Below, piece by piece: positions 39,771 to 47,386 of a stretch of 47,550 bases of DNA (position 1 is its first letter; each line of letters opens with the position of its first letter). Under the pieces are notes generated by a model that ran no database searches, was not told the DNA's origin, and saw only the letters and a program-made list of their open reading frames with translations. A program made the position numbers and the translations under genes. The stretch is taken from the NCBI RefSeq assembly GCF_014650895.1, contig NZ_BMVV01000039.1:1-47550 (forward strand), given 5' to 3'. Source of the DNA: Streptomyces omiyaensis (lineage in GTDB: Bacteria; Actinomycetota; Actinomycetes; Streptomycetales; Streptomycetaceae).

Positions 39771-40220
39771 GTGTCGAAGGTCGAAGAGTCCATCGAGGTC
39801 GATGTCCCCGTGCGCACCGCCTACAACCAGTGGACGCAGTTCGAGTCGTTCCCCCACTTCATGGACGGGGTGGAGCGGATCGAACAGCGCACGGACACCC
39901 GCACCCACTGGGTGACCAGGTTCGGGGGAGTGGAGCGTGAGTTCGACGCGGAGATCACCGAGCAGATCCCCGACGAGCGCGTCGCGTGGACCACGGTCGG
40001 CGGCGAGGTGAGGCAGGCCGGTGTGGTGACCTTCCATCACCTCGCCGAGGGCAGGTCCAAGGTGATGCTGCAGATGGACTACGACCCGGAGGGGTTCGCG
40101 GAGAACATCGGCGACAAGCTCGGCTTCGTCAAGCTTCAGGTCACCGGTGACCTGAAGCGCTTCAAGACCTACATCGAGGACCGCGGCCGCGAGACCGGCT
40201 CCTGGCGCGGCGAGGTCTGA
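39771..40220 (+). CDS. SRPBCC / polyketide cyclase-dehydrase-like protein
   Basis: The 149-residue product fits the START/SRPBCC fold: ESIEVDVPVRTAYNQWTQFE, SFPHFMDGVERIEQRTDTRT, THWVTRFGGVEREFDAEITE, DERVAWTTVGGEV, then a long C-terminal helix. The SFPxFM segment is typical of the stand-alone cyclase/dehydrase proteins common in Streptomyces, which may bind hydrophobic ligands; no substrate can be named. GTG 39771 has AGGAAGGA 8 nt upstream. The 217-bp gap on its left contains no gene. It is followed by a bidirectional hairpin. Confidence 0.88.
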   Translation: MSKVEESIEVDVPVRTAYNQWTQFESFPHFMDGVERIEQRTDTRTHWVTRFGGVEREFDAEITEQIPDERVAWTTVGGEVRQAGVVTFHHLAEGRSKVMLQMDYDPEGFAENIGDKLGFVKLQVTGDLKRFKTYIEDRGRETGSWRGEV

Positions 40221-40241
40221 CCCGCGGCACCCGCGCGGCCG

Positions 40242-40284
40242 GCCGGGGTCCGGTGCCTCTCGCCTCTGGGCACCGGGCCCCGGC
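40242..40284. terminator. bidirectional terminator
   Basis: A 16-bp inverted repeat (40242-40257 with 40269-40284, one mismatch) with an 11-nt loop lies between the convergent SRPBCC and STAS genes. Confidence 0.7.
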
Positions 40285-40359
40285 TCGCGTCGTCCGGAGC
40301 GGACGCCCCGTTTCCCCGCGGCGCCGGTGCGGTCGCGGGCGGGGGGAGCGTACGGCTGT

Positions 40360-40734
40360 TCAGGGGGCCAGGGCGTCGGCGAGTACGGGACGGCAGTCGA
40401 TGACGGCGTCCAGGCCGACGATGGTGAGGATGCGCTGTACGGCGGGGGAGGGCGCGGCCAGGCGGAGCCATCCGCCGGCCCGGGTCAGTTCGTGGTGGGC
40501 GTGGATGAGGATGTTGATGCCGCTCGAGTCCATGAAGGTGACCTGGCTCAGGTCGGCCACGACCCTCGGCCGCGGGCCGGTGGAGCGCAGGGCACCCCGG
40601 AGCGTGTCTCCGGTGGCGTGGTCGATCTCTCCGGTCAGGTGCACGAGGTGGACGCCCCCGGGTGCGGAGGCGGTGGTGAAGACCAGCTGTCCGGACCCGG
40701 GGTGCGGGAAGTCGGTGTTCTCTGCCGCAGCCAT
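40360..40734 (-). CDS. STAS-domain anti-sigma factor antagonist
   Basis: This 124-residue RsbV/SpoIIAA-like protein has VHLVHLTGEIDHATGDTL, PRVVADLSQVTFMDSSGINI with the phosphorylatable Ser of the DSSG motif, and LRLAAPSPAVQRILTIVGLD. When unphosphorylated, such proteins bind an RsbW-type kinase and free the sigma factor. It is divergent from the HATPase gene at 40891 and near a SigB/F-type sigma gene, so a partner-switch circuit is likely. ATG 40734; ribosome site weak (AGGATTC). Confidence 0.9.
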   Translation of the reverse strand: MAAAENTDFPHPGSGQLVFTTASAPGGVHLVHLTGEIDHATGDTLRGALRSTGPRPRVVADLSQVTFMDSSGINILIHAHHELTRAGGWLRLAAPSPAVQRILTIVGLDAVIDCRPVLADALAP

Positions 40735-40890
40735 GCGGGAATCCTGGCACACTCTTCGGGCGATCCACAGCCCGCCCGGTACCTGGTATCGGCGCTCTCG
40801 CGGAGTGCTGTGTCTCACATGAAGGACCGGGCATCGGACCCCGGTGCGGGGGTAGTCGGCCTTCGGCAGAAAGCGGGTGTACGGACGGTC

Positions 40891-41337
40891 ATGCACGAAC
40901 CAGGAACAGCAACGCGCGAGGCCTTCACGGCGCCCGTCACGCACATGTCGGCGCCCCTGGACGGAACCGGCGCCTGCATCGCCCACGCCCGCCGCCTCGC
41001 CGCCGGCTTCCTCGCCGACGTGCACGCCGCCGGGGTCCGCTCCGTGGCGCCGTCGGCGGTCGACCTGGTGCAGCTGGTCCTCAGCGAGCTGGTCACCAAC
41101 GCCGTCAAGTACGCCCCCGGCCCCATCGTGATGGAGCTGCGGATCGTCGGCGAGCAGGTGGAGGTGGTGGTGCGGGACTGCGACCCCGTCCTGCCGGCCG
41201 CCCGGGCCGCCGAGGCGGGGCGGGTCGGCGGGCACGGGCTGGAGATCGTCGTGAGGATCGCCGACAGCTTCGAAGCGCGCCGTGAGCCCGTGGGCAAGCG
41301 CATCACCGCGCGCTTGTCCCTCGGCGGCACCGCATAG
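40891..41337 (+). CDS. RsbW-like ATP-binding protein (HATPase_c_2)
   Basis: This 148-residue protein carries a GHKL domain: helix ARRLAAGFLADVHAAGV, N box LVLSELVTNAVKYA, G1-like VVVRDCDPVLP and G2 RVGGHGLEIVVRIADSF. It is of the small anti-sigma-kinase type common in Streptomyces, which bind sigma factors or phosphorylate STAS partners; the divergent STAS gene is a candidate partner. ATG 40891 is chosen because the domain begins soon after; ATG 40819 would add 24 residues without family features. No strong ribosome site is visible for either. Confidence 0.85.
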   Translation: MHEPGTATREAFTAPVTHMSAPLDGTGACIAHARRLAAGFLADVHAAGVRSVAPSAVDLVQLVLSELVTNAVKYAPGPIVMELRIVGEQVEVVVRDCDPVLPAARAAEAGRVGGHGLEIVVRIADSFEARREPVGKRITARLSLGGTA

Positions 41338-41499
41338 CCGGGGCCGCGCAGCCGGGCCGGCGAACAGCCGGGGCCGCCGCGGGGAGGGCCCTTCCGCGGC
41401 TCCGCTGCGCGTCGGATGCCGGGCGGGCCCGCCCCGAGCGGGCGAGCCGGCCCGGAGCCGGGGCGTGCTGTCCTCCCCGGCGCGGTGGCAGGCCCGGCG

Positions 41500-42414
41500 T
41501 CACGGGGCCGTGGGGTGCGTGTCCTCGGCGAGCAGGCCGGTTCTGAGATCGTCGAGGACGCGGGTGAGGATGCGGGAGACGTGCATCTGCGAAAGGCCGA
41601 CGCGGCGGCCGATCTCGGCCTGGGTGAGGTCGTGGACGAAGCGGAGGGAGAGGATCTCGCGGTCGCGGTCGTCGAGGCGGGCGATGAGCGGCTGGAGCGA
41701 GACGAGGTCGTCGATGAGGCCGTAGGCGGGTTCGGCGACGGCGGTGGCACGCCCCGCGGCCCTGGCGGGAGGGTCGTCGGCGTCCTCGCCGGTGAGGGGG
41801 GCGTCGAGGGAATCGGCGGCGTAGGCGTGGTGGGCGAGTTCGGCCTGGACGATGTCGGCCTCGCTCACGCGGAGTCGTCCGGCGAGTTCCGTACGGGTGG
41901 GGCGGCGCCCCGTCCGCTGTTCGAGTTCCTCCTGGGCCCTGGCGAGCTCGATCCGCAGTTCCTGCAGCCGGCGCGGGACGTGGACGCTCCAGGAGGTGTC
42001 GCGGAAGAAGCGCTTGATCTCCCCGACGACCGTGGGGATGGCGAAGGAGCTGAAGTCGACGCCGCGCGAGGGGTCGAAACGGTTGATCGCCTTGATCAGC
42101 CCGATCGTACCGACCTGGACGATCTCCTCCCGGGGCTCGGGACGGCCGCGGAACCGGCGGGCGGCGAACTTCACCAGGCTGAGGTTGAGCTCGACCAGCG
42201 TATTGCGGACGTAGGAGTACTCCGCGGTCCCCTCCTCCAGCTCGCGGAGCCGTCCGAACAGCGCGACGGACAGATCGCGGGCCTCGTCGGTGCTCGCCCG
42301 GGTCGGGCGCTCGATCTCGGGCAGCGGCCCGAGCGCCCTGCGGCGCACAGCCGCGCCGGGCGGGGGACCGGCTGCGGCGGGCCCCGGTCCGGCGGTGGTT
42401 CGACGGGTGTTCAT
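41500..42414 (-). CDS. SigB/SigF-family RNA polymerase sigma factor
   Basis: The 304-residue sigma-70 group 3 factor has region 2 (RNTLVELNLSLVKFAARRFR, EEIVQVGTIGLIKAINRFDP, VDFSSFAIPTVVGEIKRFFR, DTSWSVHVPRRL), region 3 (RTGRRPTRTELAGRLRVSEA), and region 4 (DDRDREILSLRFVHDLTQAE, IGRRVGLSQMHVSRILTRVL). It has a Pro/Ala-rich N-terminal tail. Streptomyces has several such factors controlled by STAS/RsbW partner switching for stress and differentiation; which paralogue this is cannot be decided. ATG 42414 has AAAGGAG 7 nt upstream. It is the last of three minus-strand genes starting at 43121, 30 bp after the previous one. Confidence 0.94.
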   Translation of the reverse strand: MNTRRTTAGPGPAAAGPPPGAAVRRRALGPLPEIERPTRASTDEARDLSVALFGRLRELEEGTAEYSYVRNTLVELNLSLVKFAARRFRGRPEPREEIVQVGTIGLIKAINRFDPSRGVDFSSFAIPTVVGEIKRFFRDTSWSVHVPRRLQELRIELARAQEELEQRTGRRPTRTELAGRLRVSEADIVQAELAHHAYAADSLDAPLTGEDADDPPARAAGRATAVAEPAYGLIDDLVSLQPLIARLDDRDREILSLRFVHDLTQAEIGRRVGLSQMHVSRILTRVLDDLRTGLLAEDTHPTAP

Positions 42415-42444
42415 GGCGCTCCTTTCCGCGGTCGAGCGCGTGGT

Positions 42445-42741
42445 TCAGCGGGCGGAGGTGACGCGGAGGAGTCCTCCGGGGTCCGGTCGGGAGGTGAGGC
42501 CGGCGGACTGGAAGACGCTCGTCAAGGCGGTCTCCAGAGCGGCACGGAACCCGTGGATTCCCGCGATGGCATGGATGTCGGGATCGGCCGCGTGGGCGTC
42601 GATGAGGGGCCGGACCAGGGGATCCGCCGTCCAGGCGAGGACGACGGCCGGGCCGTCGCTGGTCGCGGTCAGACCGCTGTCGGCGCCGTATCCGGCATCG
42701 GCGAGCAGGAGTTCGACCTGATGCAGGAGGTCGCGGTTCAT
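42445..42741 (-). CDS. small hypothetical protein between STAS and sigma genes
   Basis: The 98-residue product reads RDLLHQVELLLADAGYGADS, PAVVLAWTADPLVRPLIDA, then IHGFRAALETALTSVFQSAG. It is acidic and helical, with a VVLAW strand; similar short proteins occur in Streptomyces next to sigma and anti-sigma genes, without known function. ATG 42741 has GGGAGGA about 6 nt upstream and overlaps the stop of the preceding STAS gene (ATGA). Co-transcription with the sigma factor is likely, so a role in its regulation is possible. Confidence 0.75.
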   Translation of the reverse strand: MNRDLLHQVELLLADAGYGADSGLTATSDGPAVVLAWTADPLVRPLIDAHAADPDIHAIAGIHGFRAALETALTSVFQSAGLTSRPDPGGLLRVTSAR

Positions 42742-43121
42742 GACGTCCTCCCGGGGACGCGTCCGTGTGTCCGAGAAGGGGGCCGGTTCCGGTCAGGCGG
42801 TACGGGCGGGAGACCTGGGCTCGCGGGGGGAACCGCCCTCCGGACGCCCCGCGGGCGGGCCGCGGCACCGGCCCGCAGGAGCGCGTCGAGGCCGGTGGAG
42901 TCGCAGAAGGACGCCCCGGACGTGTCCACCACGAGGGCAGCGCCCGCCGTACGGAGGGACGGGGCGCGCGCCGAGACGGTCTCCGGGCGCTCCACGTCGT
43001 CCCCGTCGGTCCCGCCCCCCAGGCGGACGGTCCCGTCCGCGTCGATCACCACGTGCGTCCCTCCCGGCTCCGAAGGCGGAAGCGGGGGGCGAGAATTTCG
43101 CGATGCGGGCGTGGGGGCCAT
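42738..43121 (-). CDS. STAS-domain protein with abnormal C-terminus
   Basis: The 127-residue product keeps the STAS core AALVVDTSGASFCDSTGLDA, LLRAGAAARPRGVRRAV, with the DSTG phospho-site Ser. The usual last strand and helix (LxITGxxRVL) are missing; instead the frame continues as Pro/Arg-rich sequence (PPASPGLPPVPPDRNRPPSR) to a TGA that overlaps the next ATG. This looks like a late frameshift. The N-terminal part is also short of the usual LxGxLD segment. ATG 43121 has AGGAG 7 nt upstream; upstream in-frame ATGs at 43181 and 43172 are alternatives. It could be a decaying antagonist. Confidence 0.6.
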   Translation of the reverse strand: MAPTPASRNSRPPLPPSEPGGTHVVIDADGTVRLGGGTDGDDVERPETVSARAPSLRTAGAALVVDTSGASFCDSTGLDALLRAGAAARPRGVRRAVPPASPGLPPVPPDRNRPPSRTHGRVPGRTS

Positions 43122-43238
43122 GCCTGCTCCTGAGACGGAAGGCTTCGATCCGATTTTCCGTCCGTCCGGCATATGCGTCAACAGTTACATGTAATCCATT
43201 TCGTATTAAAAATTCAGAGTACGGGTAGAAGGGGAAGC

Positions 43239-43664
43239 ATGGGACGAAGTGTCGACCGGTCGGGCTGGACCTTCCTCACCAGCCACGCCCGGGTCCTGCT
43301 CGCGATCGCAGCCGACCCCGGGATCCGTCTGAGGGACGTGGCGGCACGCTGCGACGTCACCGAACGGACCGTCCAGGGCATCGTCGCCGACCTCGAACAG
43401 GCCAAGTACCTCACCCGGCAACGCGCCCGCGACGGCCGCCGCAACCAGTACCGCGTCGACACCACCGCCCCCTTCCGCCACCCCGCCGAAGAGGGCCACG
43501 AGATCGCCGAACTCATCACCCTCTTCACCCCCCTCCCCGCGCCCCCGCCGGCCGACCAGCCGCACCGCCTCGGACGCGCCGCCCGCGACGGCTCCGGCCC
43601 GACACCGGAGCCGAGGCGCCAGAGCCCCTCCGCCTCCGCCTCGACGCCCCACGCACGGCCCTGA
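43239..43664 (+). CDS. winged-helix (MarR/ArsR-like) transcriptional regulator
   Basis: The 141-residue product has a wHTH domain: GWTFLTSHARVLLAIAADPG, IRLRDVAARCDVTERTVQGI, VADLEQAKYLTRQRARDGRR, NQYRVDTTAPFRHP. Helix-turn-helix VAARCDVTERTVQGIVADLE is clear, and the wing RQRARDGRRNQYRV is basic. The last 45 residues are disordered Pro/Ser-rich. This is the single-domain helix-turn-helix type frequent near Streptomyces stress sigma genes. ATG 43239 has GAAGGGGAAG just upstream. It is divergent from the STAS-sigma operon across an AT-rich 117-bp gap, which could be its target. Confidence 0.88.
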   Translation: MGRSVDRSGWTFLTSHARVLLAIAADPGIRLRDVAARCDVTERTVQGIVADLEQAKYLTRQRARDGRRNQYRVDTTAPFRHPAEEGHEIAELITLFTPLPAPPPADQPHRLGRAARDGSGPTPEPRRQSPSASASTPHARP

Positions 43665-43858
43665 CCTGCGGAGTGTGCGTTCCGGCCGGTGGAGGAGGAT
43701 GGTGGGGGTACCGGACCGATCCGGGTCATCGCCGGCGCACCCACCTTCCCGCCGGCGGCGATGTCGTCTCGAGACCGGGCCTCGACGCCCGGAATCCCGC
43801 GGAGGCCAGCGGGAGCACTCTCCCGGAGGGCTCCCGTTCACGGATCGAGGTGCATCCC

Positions 43859-44275
43859 GTGACCCCCGACCGACCCCTGCGCGACAACCCCCTGAGCGAC
43901 GCGTCCCGCGTCCGTCTCCAGCTCGCCGTCGGCACCCTGGCCTGGCGCCCGTCCTGCGGCGACGCCCTGGTCCGCTACGCGCCCTCCGGCAGCCCCGCCA
44001 CGGCGGTGCTGCTGCTGAGCGGCGCGTTCGACGCCGAGACCGTCTCCTGCCTGCGCGAGGCCCTCGACACGGTCCGCACCCCGCAGATCGAACTGGTCCT
44101 GCTGGACATGACCGGCGTGACCTTCGGCGACTCGGCCCTCGTCCACGAGCTGACCGACACCCAGGGCCGCCCCCAGCGGCACGTCCTCCTCGGACCCCTC
44201 ACCCGCCAGGTCGCCCGTCTGCTCGACCTCACCGACACCCGCCACGCCCTCGACATCGCCCTCGACGCCGCCTGA
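43859..44275 (+). CDS. STAS-domain protein (third in the cluster)
   Basis: The 138-residue product has the STAS pattern: SPATAVLLLSGAFDAETVSC, LREALDTVRTPQIELVLLDM, TGVTFGDSALVHELTDTQGR, HVLLGPLTRQVARLLDLTD. The phospho-site loop reads FGDSALV with Ser present but the usual SG missing. An N-terminal VRLQLAVGTLAWRPSCGDAL segment precedes it. Could be an antagonist for an RsbW-like kinase. GTG 43859 has GAGG 8-9 nt upstream; GTG 43850 is an alternative. The 211-bp gap after it contains no gene. Confidence 0.8.
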   Translation: MTPDRPLRDNPLSDASRVRLQLAVGTLAWRPSCGDALVRYAPSGSPATAVLLLSGAFDAETVSCLREALDTVRTPQIELVLLDMTGVTFGDSALVHELTDTQGRPQRHVLLGPLTRQVARLLDLTDTRHALDIALDAA

Positions 44276-44486
44276 GAGGCGAACGGCCCGGGGGCGGGGC
44301 CGCACTGGCCCGGGAAGGCCGCCGCACGGCCCCGGAGGGGCTTCGCACCTCCACCGGCGCCTCGGCGGTGTTCGCCCGCCGTTCGAGGCACGGCGGGCCC
44401 CGGACGGCCCCGCCGACGTCACGCGCCGCGCACCGAATCCTGCCGGATGTCCGTTTTCGTGATCGGTCCTGGGGCAGGCGCGCGCC

Positions 44487-45955
44487 ATGGACCAGTCGAA
44501 AGCACCCGTTCTCGATGCACTGGCGGACTACCACGAGAAGGGCCAGACCCCGTTCACGCCACCAGGACACAAACAGGGAAGGGGGGCCGACCCCAGGGTG
44601 CGGGCCGTGCTGGGCGACGCGGTCTTCCGGGCCGATGTCCTCGCCACCAGCGGGCTGGACGACCGCACCTCCTCCCGCGCCGTGGTGGAGGAGGCCCAGG
44701 CGTTGATGGCCGAGGCCGTGGGGGCGGAGCACGCCTTCTTCTCCACCTGCGGAAGCTCCCTCTCGGTGAAGTCGGCGATGCTGTCCGTCGCGGGACCGCA
44801 CGAGAAGCTGCTGGTCGGCCGGGACGCCCACAAGTCCGTGGTGTCGGGCCTGATCCTCTCGGGGATCGAGCCCGCCTGGGTGGACCCCCGATGGGACGCC
44901 GGGCGCCACCTGGCCCACCCGCCGGCGGCCGAGGCGTTCGAGGCGGCGTTCGCCGAGCACCCCGACGCCCGGGGCGCGCTGGTGACGACGCCCACGCCCT
45001 ACGGCACCTGCTCGGACCTGGCCGCGATCGCCGAGGTCTGCCACCGGCGGGGCCTGCCCCTCATCGTCGACGAGGCGTGGGGCGCCCACCTGCCGTTCCA
45101 CCCCGAGCTCCCCACCTGGGCCATGGACGCCGGGGCGGACACGTGTGCGTCACGTCCGTCCACAAGATGGGATCCGGCCTGGAGCAGAGCTCGGTGTTCC
45201 ACCTCCAGGGCGATCTGGTCCGCCCCGAGGTGCTCAGGAGCCGCGAGGACCTCCTGGGCACCACCAGCCCCAACGTGCTCGTCTACGCCGCCCTGGACGG
45301 CTGGCGCCGCCAGATGACCGAACACGGCGAGGCCCTGTACGACCACGCGCTGGCCCTCGCCCGTGAGACCCGCGCCCGCCTCTCCGGGATCGACGGCGTC
45401 CACGTCCACGACCGTGACGACTTCTGCGGGCCGGGCGGGGCAGCGGACATGGACCCCCTCCAGATCGTCATCGACATCAGCGCGTGGGAGATCACCGGCT
45501 ACCAGGCCGCCGACTGGCTGCGTGCGCACCACCGGATCAACCTCCACATCGCCGACCACCGCCGCATCAGCGCCCAGCTCACCCACGCCGACGACGCCGA
45601 CACGGTGGAAGCGCTCGTGGAAGGCCTGACGGACCTGTCCGCGCACCGGACGGAGCTGCGCCCGGGCCGGCCCGTCGAGATCCCGCCGCCGTCGACGCTG
45701 CGGCTGGACCAGGTGATGCTTCCCCGGGACGCCTTCTTCGGCCGTACGGAACAGGTGCCCTGGGAGAAGGCGGACGGCCGGATCGCCGCCGAGATGCTGA
45801 CGCCCTACCCGCCGGGCATTCCGGCGGTGGTGCCGGGGGAGCGCCTGAACGACGGCGTTCTGCGCTACCTGCGGAGCGGGGTGGAGGCGGGCATGGTCGT
45901 GCCGGACGCCGTGGACACCCAGGTCACGAGCGTCCGGGTGGTGCGCGACACGTGA
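44487..45955 (+). pseudogene. Orn/Lys/Arg decarboxylase, frameshifted near the PLP lysine
   Basis: Two frames join into one 488-residue protein of the group III-like amino-acid decarboxylase family. Frame one (44487-45143) has PFTPPGHKQGRGADPRV, FFSTCGSSLSVKSAMLS, LLVGRDAHKSVVSGLIL, TPTPYGTCSDLAAIAEVCHR, LIVDEAWGAHLPFHPELP. Frame two (from 45146) has VTSVHKMGSGLEQSSVF with the PLP Lys (45164-45166), then the C-terminal domain to 45955. The break is a TG duplication at 45144-45147; removing one TG restores the frame. As read, translation stops at 45317 after 276 residues without a proper lysine. It could be a true pseudogene, a sequencing error or a slippage site. ATG 44487 has a weak GGGGCAGG site upstream. 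Confidence 0.85.
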
Positions 45956-46113
45956 CCCCGCGGACCCGGCCGGACGACGACGGACCGCGACACGCGGCCG
46001 ACGGGCGTGCGACCGGCCGGCGCGCGGGGCGGCAGTCCGCCCGGCCGGGGAACGACGACACGCCCGCGAACGAGAGCAGACGACACGGCACGTCCGATGA
46101 GGAGGCGTCATGA
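45952..46113 (+). CDS. possible 53-aa linker protein, coupled at both ends
   Basis: A GTG at 45952 overlaps the decarboxylase stop (GTGA), and the frame runs to a TGA at 46111-46113 overlapping the ATG of the alcohol dehydrogenase (ATGA). The peptide is highly charged (RPDDDGPRHAADGRATGRR, ending SRRHGTSDEEAS) with no hydrophobic core, and the Arg-rich composition is also what noncoding GC-rich DNA gives. Only the two exact overlaps argue for it. Confidence 0.3.
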   Translation: MTPRTRPDDDGPRHAADGRATGRRAGRQSARPGNDDTPANESRRHGTSDEEAS

Positions 46114-47294
46114 GAGCACTCACCTGGCAGGGCAAGAGGGACGTACGCGTGGACACCGTGCCCGATCCGGTGATCCGCGACGACGACGACGTGATCGTCA
46201 GGATCACGACGACCGGCCTGTGCGGCTCCGACCTGCACCTCTACGAGGTCCTCGGAGCGTTCCTCGCTCCCGGCGACATCCTGGGCCACGAGCCCATGGG
46301 GGTGGTCGAGGAAGTGGGTCCGGCGGTCACCGCCCTGAGGCCGGGGGACCGGGTGGTCGTCCCGTTCAACATCTCCTGCGGGTCGTGCTTCATGTGCGGC
46401 CAGGGGCTGCACTCCCAGTGCGAGACGACTCAGGTACGAGAACACGGCACGGGAGCCTCGCTCTTCGGGTACACCAAGCTCTACGGCCAGGTACCCGGAG
46501 GGCAGGCCGAGTACCTGCGCGTGCCGTTCGGCGACTCCCTGCCGATCCCCGTTCCGGACGGGCCGCCCGACGAACGCTTCGTCTACCTCTCCGACGTCCT
46601 GCCCACGGCCTGGCAGGCGGTCGCGTACGCGGCCGTCCCTCCGGGCGGCAGCATCGCGGTCCTCGGGCTCGGGCCCATCGGCGACATGAGCTGCCGCATC
46701 GCCGCCCACCGCGGCGCCGAGACGGTCATCGGCATCGACCTCGTCCCCGAGCGGCTGGAAAGGGCGCGCCGGCGCGGCTTCCACGCCCTGGACCTGAAGG
46801 AGTACGGCGGCGACCTGTCCGACGCCGTCCGGTCCCTCACCGGAGGACGCGGCCCGGACGCCGTCATCGACGCCGTGGGCATGGAGGCCCACGGCAGCCG
46901 CGTCGCCGCGGCCGCCCAGGGCCTGACCACCCTCCTCCCGGACGCGCTGGCCGCGGCCATGATGAAGCGCGCCGGGGTCGACCGGCTCGCGGCCCTCCAC
47001 ACCGCCATCGACCTCGTCCGCCGCGGCGGCACCGTCTCGGTGTCCGGGGTGTACGGCGGCGCGGCCGATCCGCTGCCCCTGCTGACCATGTTCGACAAGC
47101 AGCTGACGCTGCGCATGGGCCAGGCCAACGTGCTGCGCTGGGTCGACGACATCCTCCCCCTGCTCACCGAGGGGGACCCGCTGGGGGTCGACGACTTCGC
47201 CACCCACCGCCTGCCGCTCGAACAGGCTCCCGACGCCTACGCCATGTTCCAGAAGAAGCGGGACGGGGCCGTCAAGGTCCTCTTCTCCCCCTGA
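46110..47294 (+). CDS. zinc-dependent alcohol dehydrogenase (formaldehyde dehydrogenase-like)
   Basis: This 394-residue medium-chain dehydrogenase has catalytic Zn ligands Cys38 and the GHE pair His60/Glu61 (TGLCGSDLHLYE, ILGHEPMG). The structural Zn Cys set is 90, 93, 96 and 104 (ISCGSCFMCGQGLHSQC), and the Rossmann motif is VLGLGPIGDMSC. Length and the insertion after YTKLYGQVPGGQAEYLRVP are typical of the glutathione-independent FDH-like subgroup, seen widely in Streptomyces; the substrate is uncertain. GGAGG lies 5-6 nt before ATG 46110. It follows the broken decarboxylase and could have been part of the same unit. Confidence 0.93.
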   Translation: MRALTWQGKRDVRVDTVPDPVIRDDDDVIVRITTTGLCGSDLHLYEVLGAFLAPGDILGHEPMGVVEEVGPAVTALRPGDRVVVPFNISCGSCFMCGQGLHSQCETTQVREHGTGASLFGYTKLYGQVPGGQAEYLRVPFGDSLPIPVPDGPPDERFVYLSDVLPTAWQAVAYAAVPPGGSIAVLGLGPIGDMSCRIAAHRGAETVIGIDLVPERLERARRRGFHALDLKEYGGDLSDAVRSLTGGRGPDAVIDAVGMEAHGSRVAAAAQGLTTLLPDALAAAMMKRAGVDRLAALHTAIDLVRRGGTVSVSGVYGGAADPLPLLTMFDKQLTLRMGQANVLRWVDDILPLLTEGDPLGVDDFATHRLPLEQAPDAYAMFQKKRDGAVKVLFSP

Positions 47295-47386
47295 CACGGG
47301 GCCACGCCCGCCGTGGCCCCGGATCCCCGCGACCCAGGTGCACGGCTCGTGCGCGAGCCCGGCCCGTACCGGAAAAGAGGTAGTCG

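Noticed and set aside
43203..43228. SigB-type promoter match GTAT-N16-GGGTAG before the wHTH gene
   Set aside because: The start point would fall inside the ribosome-binding site, a few bases before the ATG, so it cannot serve this gene well; the last base also deviates from consensus.
43707..43712. GGGTAC as a SigB-type -10 box upstream of the third STAS gene
   Set aside because: No GNNT element at 14-16 bp spacing.
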